Translations under genes and position numbers: made by a program
Origin: Ferdinandcohnia sp047246645
Lineage (GTDB): Bacteria > Bacillota > Bacilli > Bacillales > Bacillaceae_L
Direction: 5' to 3'
DNA: 64,000 bases
Assembly (NCBI RefSeq): GCF_047246645.1
Contig: NZ_JBFOKR010000001.1
Location: 310,001 to 374,000 of the forward strand
The notes under the pieces: model-generated
What the model was told of the DNA's origin: nothing
Seen by the model: only the letters and a program-made list of their open reading frames with translations
The model's database searches: none
In this document: positions 16,779 to 24,379 of the stretch, piece by piece
How the letters are laid out: every line of letters begins with the position of its first letter
Numbering within the stretch: the first letter of the stretch is position 1

Positions 16779-17576
16779 TTGGCGAAGCAGAAGGTTGTTA
16801 CCATTGAAGATAGAATTCCTAAGTTAAAGGAAAGACGAAAACAAAAAGCAAATCGAAGGTTAATTATGTACATTACCTTCTTCTTTCTATTGTTGTCAGG
16901 AGTCCTATATTTTCAATCCCCTTTAAGTAAAATTGGCACTATTACAGTTAAGGGAAACCAGAGTCTATCAACAGACTTTTTAGTTGGACTTAGTGATTTA
17001 AAAATTGGGACAAGCTTTTGGAAGGTTAATCAAAATGATGTAACTGATCGAATAAAGAAGCACTCTGAAATAAAGAATGTACATATTGAAAAAAAACTAC
17101 CTAATACTATAGTAATAAATATAACTGAGTATAAAAGAGTCGGGTATATTAATATGAATAATCAATTTCATCCACTTATTGAAAATGGGGATATTATTAA
17201 TCCTATTAAAAAAGATGAAAATATTTTACCAGCGGACGCTCCTATCCTTGTAGGCTGGGAGGAGGCTGGAGCGAAAATTCTTGCTAAAGAATTAGCTGAA
17301 ATACAACCAACTCTTGCAAATCTTATCTCGGAAATTCATTATACTCCTACTGAGTATGACCCACTTCACATGACTCTATATATGAATGACGGGTATGAAG
17401 TGAGAGCGACGGTCCGTAATATTTCGAAAAATATTGAAGCATACCCTTCTATAGTTAGTGAGTTGGATCCAAGCCTAAATGGTTATATTGAGTTGGATGT
17501 TGTACCAACCTTTATACCTTATGAATATCAGAACACCACTGAAGAGGAGATGGATACTAATGAAGGTGAGGGGTAG
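16779..17576 (+). CDS. divIB: Cell division protein DivIB (FtsQ)
   Basis: 265 residues (263 in B. subtilis). The TTG start at 16779 follows GGGGTGAAGG (16766-16775). It has a basic cytoplasmic tail (ERRKQKANRR), one membrane segment near 28-46, and then a POTRA domain (ISKIGTITVKGN-like, residues 48-115) and an FtsQ-type beta domain. The tail is acidic. DivIB joins FtsL and DivIC outside the membrane to control septal synthesis and is important at high temperature and in sporulation. Its last 17 bases overlap the start of ylxW. Confidence 0.94.
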   Translation: MAKQKVVTIEDRIPKLKERRKQKANRRLIMYITFFFLLLSGVLYFQSPLSKIGTITVKGNQSLSTDFLVGLSDLKIGTSFWKVNQNDVTDRIKKHSEIKNVHIEKKLPNTIVINITEYKRVGYINMNNQFHPLIENGDIINPIKKDENILPADAPILVGWEEAGAKILAKELAEIQPTLANLISEIHYTPTEYDPLHMTLYMNDGYEVRATVRNISKNIEAYPSIVSELDPSLNGYIELDVVPTFIPYEYQNTTEEEMDTNEGEG

Positions 17577-18273
17577 GCATGTCATTCTATCATTTGTCTG
17601 TTTAGTTTTAGGTTTTATGATTTCTTTTTCGTATTCGTTTACGAAAGAACAGTTAGAGGCAAATCCAATTTCTGATCAACAATGGAATGAAGAAAATAAG
17701 ATTAGAACCCAACTTAATAATCAGAATGAAAAGAATCGTGGACTACAAAAGGAATTACTTGAAAAACAAGATCAAATTCAAGCGATAGAAGCAGACCTTG
17801 CTAACGAAGAACAAGAGCAAATCTATTATAATCTCGTTGAAGAAGTTGAAAAATATCGTATGGTTGTTGGTGAAATTGCCGTAAAGGGTAGTGGAGTTGT
17901 TGTAACGCTAGAGGACGCTTCATATGTACCGTCTGGCAAGGATGTTAATATTAATAATTATCTTGTACATGAAAGTCACTTATTTAAGGTTATAAATGAA
18001 TTGTATGTGTCAGGGGCTCAGGCTGTTTCAGTTAATGGAAAAAGATTAAATGCAAACTCCTATATCTATTGTAACGGACCTGTAGTAGTAGTGGATGGCA
18101 AGCCATACCCGGCACCTTTTGTTATTTCGGCTATCGGTGATCCAGGAGTATTAACTCCTGCTTTGAATATGAACGGTGGTATTACCGACCAACTCATACA
18201 AGATAATATTGTCGTGAAAATCGAAACAAAGTCAGATATCGTAATGGACCCTCTATTAAGTGCAGATGAATAA
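17560..18273 (+). CDS. ylxW: DUF881 family membrane-anchored protein YlxW
   Basis: 237 residues from the ATG at 17560, with GAGGAG (17543-17548) upstream; the longer frame from 17479 lies inside divIB. It has one N-terminal membrane segment (ILSFVCLVLGFMISFSYSF), a coiled-coil stretch near 45-95 (rich in E, Q, N and K) and a DUF881 domain near 105-235 (GVVVTLEDA, NNYLVHESHLFKVINELYVSGAQAVSVNG). The function is unknown. It lies next to a paralogous gene (18304-19002) and to sbp, the same order as in B. subtilis between divIB and ftsA. Confidence 0.85.
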   Translation: MKVRGRHVILSFVCLVLGFMISFSYSFTKEQLEANPISDQQWNEENKIRTQLNNQNEKNRGLQKELLEKQDQIQAIEADLANEEQEQIYYNLVEEVEKYRMVVGEIAVKGSGVVVTLEDASYVPSGKDVNINNYLVHESHLFKVINELYVSGAQAVSVNGKRLNANSYIYCNGPVVVVDGKPYPAPFVISAIGDPGVLTPALNMNGGITDQLIQDNIVVKIETKSDIVMDPLLSADE

Positions 18274-18303
18274 AATGCGTTACTAGAAAGTTAGGTGGTT
18301 TTA

Positions 18304-19002
18304 TTGGACAAAAAGAAAGTTATGAGCTTTACAGTTATTACGGGTATTATAGGTTTCATGGTTGCAGTCCAATTTCAAACCATTCAAGAACCTGAAGTTC
18401 GTGATACTCGTGACTTATGGGAATTACGTGAAGCATTAAAGCAATCACAAGAGTTGTACACAGATTTATTATCTCAAATATATACTTATGAAGCAAAAAT
18501 GGAACAGTACGAAAATGAGCGGGACGATAGTAGGATACTTATTTTACAAGAAACATTGGATGAATTAAGGAAAGAGGCCGGTTTAACAGAAATGACTGGT
18601 CCTGGAATTACGATTACTGTTGAACAATCCTTTAATGAAGCTGGGAGACAGGCTGGATATATTTCTCCAAGTTTACTTAGATGGCTAGTAAATGAGTTGA
18701 ATTCTTATCAAGCCAAGGCAATTTCTATTGATGGTCACCGTGTAATTTCTACTACGGTCATACGTGAAATACAAGGTAGACCAAAAATTGACTCATATAC
18801 AATTTCAACACTACCCATCGAAATAAACGTAATCGCCGATGATGCGGAGAGGTTATATAATAAATTAAAAGCATCTGAGGCTGAACGACAGTTTTTTATT
18901 GACAACTTACGTTTGAAAATAACTAAGCCTAGCAAGGCTGTTACTGTTCCTTCTTATGACGATCCGATTCGGATTACTCATATGGAACCTGATAAAAAGT
19001 GA
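18304..19002 (+). CDS. ylxX: DUF881 family protein YlxX
   Basis: 232 residues from a TTG at 18304 (MDKKKVMSFTV), five bases after AGGTGG (18293-18298); the in-frame GTG at 18295 falls inside that site. It shares the design of the preceding gene: one membrane segment near 8-24, a coiled coil near 40-90, and a DUF881 domain (TGPGITITVEQS, LLRWLVNELNSYQAKAISIDGHRV). It is probably an old tandem duplicate of ylxW. Its function is unknown. The constant position beside division genes hints at an envelope role, but this is inference. Confidence 0.82.
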   Translation: MDKKKVMSFTVITGIIGFMVAVQFQTIQEPEVRDTRDLWELREALKQSQELYTDLLSQIYTYEAKMEQYENERDDSRILILQETLDELRKEAGLTEMTGPGITITVEQSFNEAGRQAGYISPSLLRWLVNELNSYQAKAISIDGHRVISTTVIREIQGRPKIDSYTISTLPIEINVIADDAERLYNKLKASEAERQFFIDNLRLKITKPSKAVTVPSYDDPIRITHMEPDKK

Positions 19003-19021
19003 TAAAGGTGGAAAAGTAGTA

Positions 19022-19384
19022 ATGTGGCTTCCAATTTTCGGTCTAATCGTTGGTATAATCCTTGGTTTATTATCAGAATTTAAAATTCCTGCTGAGTACT
19101 CGAACTATTTGTCGATAGCAGTTTTAGCTGCACTTGATACATTGTTCGGGGGAATACGGGCTCATCTACAAAATATTTATGATCAATCTGTTTTTGTTTC
19201 AGGTTTCTTTTTTAATATTCTTTTAGCAGCAAGTTTAGCTTTTCTAGGTGTACATCTTGGTGTAGACTTGTATTTAGTGGCTGTGTTCGCTTTTGGGGTA
19301 AGACTTTTCCAAAATATCGCAGTAATTAGACGAATAATTATATCCAAATGGAGCCTTTCTCGTGATAAAATAGAAAAAAGTTAA
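19022..19384 (+). CDS. sbp: Small basic protein Sbp (DUF1290)
   Basis: 120 residues (121 in B. subtilis) starting MWLPIFGLIVGI at the ATG 19022, with AAAGGTGG at 19004-19011. It has three or four hydrophobic segments and the family-typical LAALDTLFGGIRAHLQNIYD near 38-57. The C-terminus is basic. Membrane protein of unknown function, always found between the DUF881 genes and ftsA in Bacillus. It is closely spaced after ylxX. Confidence 0.9.
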   Translation: MWLPIFGLIVGIILGLLSEFKIPAEYSNYLSIAVLAALDTLFGGIRAHLQNIYDQSVFVSGFFFNILLAASLAFLGVHLGVDLYLVAVFAFGVRLFQNIAVIRRIIISKWSLSRDKIEKS

Positions 19385-19392
19385 TATTTTAT

Positions 19393-19420
19393 AAAGGGAA
19401 ATATTAAGTTGTTGTTGAAT
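19393..19420 (+). promoter_or_regulatory. Candidate SigH promoter for ftsAZ
   Basis: AAAGGGAAA (19393-19401) matches the SigH -35 consensus RNAGGAWWW at all but one position. GTTGAAT (19414-19420) matches RNNGAAT fully, with a spacer of 12. In B. subtilis the ftsAZ P2 promoter is SigH-dependent and raises FtsZ at the onset of sporulation. A weaker SigA-like pair, TTGAAT (19415) and TAATAT (19438), overlaps it with a 17-base spacer. Confidence 0.55.
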
Positions 19421-19464
19421 ATTTTCCATATGTAGAATAATATTTTGAAAAATAATAATTGTTG

Positions 19465-19472
19465 TTCGACAA
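19465..19472 (-). promoter_or_regulatory. Candidate Spo0A box upstream of ftsA
   Basis: TTCGACAA is the exact complement of the Spo0A-binding octamer TTGTCGAA. It sits between the SigH-like promoter and the ftsA ribosome binding site. One such match in intergenic DNA of this size is not far from chance, so it is a candidate only. Confidence 0.4.
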
Positions 19473-19519
19473 AAATGTTATATTTGAATTGTGTTTTATG
19501 AAAAAGGAGGTGCCACAGA

Positions 19520-20815
19520 ATGAACAGCAATGAAATAAGTGTTAGTCTTGACATCGGTACATCCAGTGTTAAGGTTATTATCGGTGAAATGGTCGATGAT
19601 TCTCTTAACATAATTGGTGTGGGTAATGTTAAATCTGAGGGCTTAAAAAAAGGAACTATAGTTGATATAGACGAAACCGTTCATTCTATCAAAAAGGCAA
19701 TTGAACAAGCAGAAAGAATGGTAGGAGTCTCTATTAATCAAGTAGTTGTAAGTGTACCAGCTAACAATGTACAATTACAGGATGCCCATGGAGTTGTTGC
19801 TGTTTCAAGTGAATCTCGTCAGAATCGAGAAATTAGTAATGATGACGTACTTCGTGTAATTGATGCAGCACAGTTTATCTCTATTCCACCTGAGAGAGAA
19901 ATAATAGATATGATTCCAAAGCAATTTATTGTAGATGGATATGATGAAATCAGTGACCCTCGTGGTATGTTAGGGGTAAGACTAGAAGTTGAAGGTACAA
20001 TTATTACAACTTCCAGAACAATACTACATAACTTATTACGCTGTGTTGAAAAGGCAGGTCTTGATATCGCAGCGATTTGCTTACAACCTCTTGCAGCAGG
20101 TTCTATATCATTATCAGATGACGAGAAGAATCTTGGTGTTGCTCTTGTCGATATGGGTGGGGGCTCTACTACTATCTCAGTATTTAATGATGGCTTCTTA
20201 CAATCTACTAGTGTACTTCCTGTTGGTGGTGACCATATTACTAAGGATTTGGCTATTGGATTACGGACATCAACTGAGGATGCTGAAAAAATAAAAATTA
20301 AACATGGACATGCCTTCTATGATGATGCATCAGAGGAAGAAGTATTTAACGTACCTATTATTGGCAGTGATCAACATGAACAATATAGCCAATTACAAAT
20401 CTCTGACATTATCGAAGCTAGATTAGAAGAGATCCTATTATTGGTTCAAAAGGAAATTAAGAAAATGGGCATAGGTGATCTGCCTGGAGGCTTTGTTTTA
20501 ACAGGCGGAGTGGTTAATTTGCCTGGGGTTTTAGAGCTTTCTCAGCTTGTATTTAGAAGTAATGTACGAATTGCAAAACCAGATTATATTGGTGTTAGAG
20601 AACCACAATTCTCAACTGGTGTAGGTTTACTTCAATTTGCTTACGAGCATGCAAGAATACAAGGTACAAAGATTAGTTCTTCAGTTTCGATTGACAGTGC
20701 TGAAAAAAGACCTGCTCGCCAGCCTCAAGCTAAAAATAACTCTAAAACCAACACAAATGGTGATCAAAATATAGGGAAAAAGGTTAAGAGATTTTTTGGT
20801 CTCTTCTTTGAATAG
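19520..20815 (+). CDS. ftsA: Cell division protein FtsA
   Basis: 431 residues after a full ribosome binding site (AAAAAGGAGGTG, 19501-19512). Actin-like ATPase fold: phosphate 1 loop SLDIGTSSVKV near 8-18, the 1C domain near 85-160, VALVDMGGGSTTISV near 205 and GGFVLTGGVVNLPG near 325. The extreme C-terminus KRFFGLFFE is the amphipathic membrane-targeting helix. FtsA tethers FtsZ filaments to the membrane and recruits later division proteins. A 234-base gap with repeat-like DNA separates it from ftsZ; the two genes are probably still co-transcribed, since no clear terminator is seen there. Confidence 0.97.
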   Translation: MNSNEISVSLDIGTSSVKVIIGEMVDDSLNIIGVGNVKSEGLKKGTIVDIDETVHSIKKAIEQAERMVGVSINQVVVSVPANNVQLQDAHGVVAVSSESRQNREISNDDVLRVIDAAQFISIPPEREIIDMIPKQFIVDGYDEISDPRGMLGVRLEVEGTIITTSRTILHNLLRCVEKAGLDIAAICLQPLAAGSISLSDDEKNLGVALVDMGGGSTTISVFNDGFLQSTSVLPVGGDHITKDLAIGLRTSTEDAEKIKIKHGHAFYDDASEEEVFNVPIIGSDQHEQYSQLQISDIIEARLEEILLLVQKEIKKMGIGDLPGGFVLTGGVVNLPGVLELSQLVFRSNVRIAKPDYIGVREPQFSTGVGLLQFAYEHARIQGTKISSSVSIDSAEKRPARQPQAKNNSKTNTNGDQNIGKKVKRFFGLFFE

Positions 20816-20822
20816 GTAGAAG

Positions 20823-21008
20823 TTTAATTCTGCATACGCCGAATTAAAATGATAACCTCCCGGCGGAAGACTCGTGTTTTCAATGTTGGTTTACCAGCAT
20901 TGAATAGTATTAAGCCAAATAGGCTAACTATCAAAAAATGTCCACAATCAACTAGTAGGATACTTTCCTTTGGTTAAATAGCTGGGCGCAAATACGTATG
21001 CGTATTTG
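20823..21008 (+). repeat. Degenerate copy of the composite intergenic repeat, between ftsA and ftsZ
   Basis: Shortened inverted ends TTTAATTC (20823-20830) and GAATTAAA (20841-20848) are followed by CCTCCCGGCGGA (20856-20867) and later by GGGCGCAAATACG (20983-20995) with CGTATTTG (21001-21008). The copies near 33076-33428 and 49588-49777 have the same motifs in the same order: TTTAACTTTATTC ... GAATAAAGTTAAA, GCCTCnGGCGGA, GGGCGCAAATAnGCC. A further hairpin, CAATGTTGG with CCAGCATTG, lies at 20881-20902. Confidence 0.5.
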
Positions 21009-21049
21009 TTTAAAAGAGAAGTATATATGCAAATTAGGAGGATCTAATA

Positions 21050-22183
21050 ATGTTAGAGTTTGATACAAATGTTGATCAATTAGCTACTATAAAGGTAATA
21101 GGTGTAGGTGGCGGTGGAAATAACGCTGTAAACCGAATGATAGAACATGGCGTTCAAGGTGTCGAGTTTATAGCTGTAAATACAGATGCACAAGCCTTAA
21201 ATCTTTCTAAAGCTGAAATAAAAATGCAAATAGGTGGTAAACTTACTCGTGGATTAGGAGCAGGAGCTAATCCTGAGGTTGGTAAAAAGGCAGCTGAAGA
21301 GAGTAGAGAACAAATCGAAGAAGCTTTAAAAGGAGCTGACATGGTATTTGTTACTGCTGGAATGGGTGGAGGAACTGGAACTGGTGCTGCTCCTGTTATC
21401 GCTCAAATTGCAAGAGATTTAGGTGCATTAACAGTAGGTGTAGTAACAAGACCATTCACGTTTGAAGGCAGAAAGCGTGCAACACAAGCAGCAGGCGGAA
21501 TTTCTGCAATGAAAGAATCAGTAGATACACTAATTGTTATTCCAAACGACCGCTTATTAGAAATTGTTGACAAAAACACACCAATGCTTGAAGCATTCCG
21601 TGAAGCAGATAATGTTTTACGACAAGGTGTACAAGGTATTTCTGACCTTATCGCGGTACCAGGCTTAATTAACTTAGACTTTGCCGATGTTAAGACGATC
21701 ATGTCGAACAAAGGATCTGCATTAATGGGTATTGGGGTTGCTACTGGTGAAAACCGTGCTGCTGAAGCTGCTAAAAAGGCTATTTCAAGTCCATTACTTG
21801 AAACTTCTATTGACGGTGCCCAAGGTGTCTTAATGAATATCACTGGTGGTACGAATTTAAGTTTATATGAAGTTCAAGAAGCTGCTGATATCGTAGCATC
21901 AGCCTCTGATCAAGAAGTAAATATGATTTTCGGTTCCGTAATCAATGAGAACCTTAAAGAAGAAATTATCGTTACTGTAATTGCTACAGGGTTTGTTGAG
22001 GCAGAAATTGACCCAACTCGTCAATCTCGCCCTTCATTCAATACAAAACAACAAGCAGTAGCGCCTAAGCGTGAAGTTAAGCGTGAAGAACCACAACAGG
22101 AAATGCATACACGTTCATCTCATCAAGCTGAGGATGCACTTGACATCCCTACTTTCTTACGTAATCGTAATAGAAGAGGGTAA
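21050..22183 (+). CDS. ftsZ: Cell division GTPase FtsZ
   Basis: 377 residues (382 in B. subtilis). Tubulin-like: GVGGGGNNAVNRM near 20, the tubulin signature GGGTGTGAAPV near 105, NVDFADVKTIM-type T7 loop (NLDFADVKTIM near 208), and the globular end near 315. A variable linker rich in Q, K, R and E leads to the conserved C-terminal peptide DIPTFLRNRNRRG, which binds FtsA and SepF. FtsZ forms the Z-ring. The ATG follows TTAGGAGGAT (21036-21045). A strong terminator follows. The bpr and bpf protease genes found after ftsZ in B. subtilis are absent. Confidence 0.98.
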   Translation: MLEFDTNVDQLATIKVIGVGGGGNNAVNRMIEHGVQGVEFIAVNTDAQALNLSKAEIKMQIGGKLTRGLGAGANPEVGKKAAEESREQIEEALKGADMVFVTAGMGGGTGTGAAPVIAQIARDLGALTVGVVTRPFTFEGRKRATQAAGGISAMKESVDTLIVIPNDRLLEIVDKNTPMLEAFREADNVLRQGVQGISDLIAVPGLINLDFADVKTIMSNKGSALMGIGVATGENRAAEAAKKAISSPLLETSIDGAQGVLMNITGGTNLSLYEVQEAADIVASASDQEVNMIFGSVINENLKEEIIVTVIATGFVEAEIDPTRQSRPSFNTKQQAVAPKREVKREEPQQEMHTRSSHQAEDALDIPTFLRNRNRRG

Positions 22184-22213
22184 GTAAGACTAGCATTTAC
22201 CTTATTATAATAG

Positions 22214-22252
22214 AAAAGGCATTTGACAAATAAATTGTCGAATGCCTTTTTA
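22214..22252 (+). terminator. Rho-independent terminator after ftsZ
   Basis: AAAAGGCATTTGACAA pairs with TTGTCGAATGCCTTTT around a short loop and runs into T residues. It closes the dcw cluster. The right arm happens to contain TTGTCGAA, a Spo0A-box sequence. Confidence 0.9.
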
Positions 22253-22346
22253 ACTTGTTTTCATCTCGTTTACATCAATCTTTTCCCCAATGAATTTAAC
22301 CCTACTGACAAAAATAGAAGTAATCTTTCAAAATTTCTCCTTTGTA

Positions 22347-22391
22347 ATCGGCATGAAATGACAGACTTCCATATAAGATGTACTATATACT
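22347..22391 (+). promoter_or_regulatory. spoIIG-type promoter (22-bp spacer) with a Spo0A-like box
   Basis: ATGACA (22358-22363) and TATACT (22386-22391) are good SigA hexamers separated by 22 bases. The B. subtilis spoIIG promoter has the same unusual 22-base spacing and depends on Spo0A~P. A Spo0A-like box on the minus strand, TGCCGAT (22347-22353), lies near -48, and TGACAAA (22306-22312) lies near -90, about where the two spoIIG sites are expected. Confidence 0.65.
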
Positions 22392-22495
22392 AATTTTTAA
22401 GCTTGAATACAAAACTTTCAAACAATAGAATCTCAAAAGCTAACTATTTTTATTTACAAACAATGGGAGTATGAATCCGTGAAAGGAGAAATCGA

Positions 22496-23422
22496 TTGTA
22501 TATCTATTTGGATGTCATTTGGTTATTAAACTTTTCCTTTGACGCCTTATTGTTATTATTAACAGCATTTATCCTAAAACGAAGGATAATTAAGTGGAGA
22601 ATAGTAGTTGGTGCGTTTATTGGATCGCTTCTTGTTCTTTTAATCGTATCGCCATTTGCAACCATTGCTTCCCATCCACTTACAAAATTACTATTTTCAT
22701 TCGCTATAGTTGGGGTTGCTTTTGGTTATAAAAGGTTTCGTTATTTTTTTCAAGGTCTTTTAACCTTTTATTTCACTACGTTTATGATTGGGGGTGGAAT
22801 GATAGGTGTGCATTACTTCTTGGAATTTGAAGTTGCTGTATTAGATGGAGTGTTATTAACTGATTCCACACGTTACGGTAATCCAATAAGCTGGGGCTTT
22901 GTATTACTAGGGTTTCCTATACTTTGGTACTTTTCTAAAAATAGGATCTCTGATATAGAAACGAAGCAAATATTTTATGACCAGATTGTTGACGTAACTA
23001 TTCAAATTGATGATGTAGAGTTAAAAGCGAGAGGGTTAATTGACAGTGGTAACCAACTGTTTGATCCTATAACGAAAAGACCAGTAATGATATTAGATAC
23101 TCCTAAATTTGAAAGTTATTTTCCAAAATCCCTAATTGAACAGTCAAAGAATATTGAATTATTAACCAGTGATTCATTAACAGAACCACATAAATGGGAA
23201 AATCGTGTTCGGCTCATTCCATATAGAGGAGTAGGGCAGAATCACCAGTTTTTATTTGCTCTTATACCAGATCTTATTACGATTCATAAAGGAAATGAGG
23301 ATATCATCGTTAAAAAAGGACTAATCGCATTAAATCACACAACATTGTCAACAGATGGTGAATATGACTGTATTGTTCATCCTAAGATGCTTGTTTCGTC
23401 AACTATCCCATCAGCATCTTAA
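22496..23422 (+). CDS. spoIIGA: Sporulation sigma-E processing protease SpoIIGA
   Basis: 308 residues (309 in B. subtilis). The TTG start at 22496 follows GAAAGGAGAA (22481-22490) and gives MYIYLDVIWLLNF, as in the family. The N-terminal half has five hydrophobic segments (to about residue 150). The C-terminal half is an aspartic protease domain with D183 in LIDSGNQ, and RLIPYRGVGQ near 240. In the mother cell it removes the pro-sequence of SigE after a signal from SpoIIR. The sigE gene follows 82 bases later, so the two are likely co-transcribed from the Spo0A-controlled promoter upstream. Confidence 0.95.
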   Translation: MYIYLDVIWLLNFSFDALLLLLTAFILKRRIIKWRIVVGAFIGSLLVLLIVSPFATIASHPLTKLLFSFAIVGVAFGYKRFRYFFQGLLTFYFTTFMIGGGMIGVHYFLEFEVAVLDGVLLTDSTRYGNPISWGFVLLGFPILWYFSKNRISDIETKQIFYDQIVDVTIQIDDVELKARGLIDSGNQLFDPITKRPVMILDTPKFESYFPKSLIEQSKNIELLTSDSLTEPHKWENRVRLIPYRGVGQNHQFLFALIPDLITIHKGNEDIIVKKGLIALNHTTLSTDGEYDCIVHPKMLVSSTIPSAS

Positions 23423-23504
23423 AAAAGGGAGAAAACAGGTAATAAGAATCAGTTCTTATAATAATCATACTCTGAAATTTACAAAATAGAAGGGAGAACT
23501 TTCA

Positions 23505-24224
23505 GTGGCAAAGCTAAAACTAAAATTTACATATTTATGGTATAAACTTTTAATAAAACTTGGATTAAAAACAGATGAAATATATTATATTGGCGGTAGT
23601 GAAGCATTACCACCTCCACTTTCAAAGGATGAAGAAGAACATCTCTTAGGGAAACTGCCCAGTGGTGACCAAGCTGCTCGTTCTATTTTAATTGAGCGCA
23701 ATTTACGATTAGTAGTATATATTGCAAGGAAGTTTGAAAATACTGGTATAAATATCGAGGATTTAATTAGTATTGGAACAATCGGATTAATAAAAGCTGT
23801 TAACACATTTAATCCCGAAAAGAAAATTAAACTTGCCACTTACGCTTCAAGGTGTATTGAGAATGAAATCCTAATGTATCTTAGAAGAAATAATAAAATT
23901 CGTTCTGAGGTTTCATTTGATGAGCCGCTAAATATTGATTGGGATGGCAATGAGTTATTATTATCAGATGTATTAGGTACAGAAGAGGATATTATTACCA
24001 AAGATTTAGAGGCAAACGTTGACCGAAAGTTATTGGTTAAGGCACTGCACCAATTAAATGATAGGGAGAAACAAATTATGGAATTGCGTTTTGGATTAAT
24101 TGGTGGTGAAGAGAAGACACAAAAAGATGTAGCGGATATGTTAGGAATTTCCCAATCCTATATTTCAAGATTAGAAAAGCGAATCATAAAACGGTTAAGG
24201 AAAGAGTTTAATAAAATGGTGTAA
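23505..24224 (+). CDS. sigE: RNA polymerase sigma factor SigE (pro-sigma-E), mother-cell specific
   Basis: 239 residues, as in B. subtilis. GTG start at 23505 after AAGGGAGAA (23490-23498). The first 27 or so residues form the basic, amphipathic pro-sequence (KLKLKFTYLWYKLLIKLGLK) that SpoIIGA removes; the mature protein begins around YYIGGSEALPPPLS. Region 2 has NLRLVVYIARKFENTG and DLISIGTIGLIKAVNTF; region 4 has the helix-turn-helix KDVADMLGISQSYISRLEKR. SigE directs early mother-cell genes. Candidate SigE promoters occur upstream of spoVD and murB in this window. Confidence 0.98.
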   Translation: MAKLKLKFTYLWYKLLIKLGLKTDEIYYIGGSEALPPPLSKDEEEHLLGKLPSGDQAARSILIERNLRLVVYIARKFENTGINIEDLISIGTIGLIKAVNTFNPEKKIKLATYASRCIENEILMYLRRNNKIRSEVSFDEPLNIDWDGNELLLSDVLGTEEDIITKDLEANVDRKLLVKALHQLNDREKQIMELRFGLIGGEEKTQKDVADMLGISQSYISRLEKRIIKRLRKEFNKMV

Positions 24225-24314
24225 TATTGCTTTTGAAAAAATATTTATTCCATGTAACTTGTTGATTTGTAAGGATATTGGAGGAAATCAGATAAATACT
24301 TGTCGATAGGAAAT

Positions 24315-24343
24315 GCATATTTTTCCCTCTTACGGAGATACTT
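24315..24343 (+). promoter_or_regulatory. Candidate SigF/SigG-type promoter for sigG
   Basis: GCATA (24315-24319) matches the forespore -35 consensus, and GATACTT (24337-24343) resembles the -10 CATNMTA at five of seven positions, with a spacer of 17 (18 is usual). sigG is transcribed by SigF and then by SigG in B. subtilis. Confidence 0.45.
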
Positions 24344-24358
24344 AACTTTGTACAGCAA

Positions 24359-24371
24359 CTCCTGTTAGGAG
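24359..24371 (+). promoter_or_regulatory. Hairpin that covers the sigG ribosome binding site
   Basis: CTCCT (24359-24363) pairs with AGGAG (24367-24371) around GTT. The right arm is the start of the ribosome binding site AGGAGGG (24367-24373). Translation of sigG should therefore be dampened. A leader hairpin that lowers sigG translation is described for B. subtilis; this looks like the same device. Confidence 0.55.
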
Positions 24372-24379
24372 GGAAAGAA

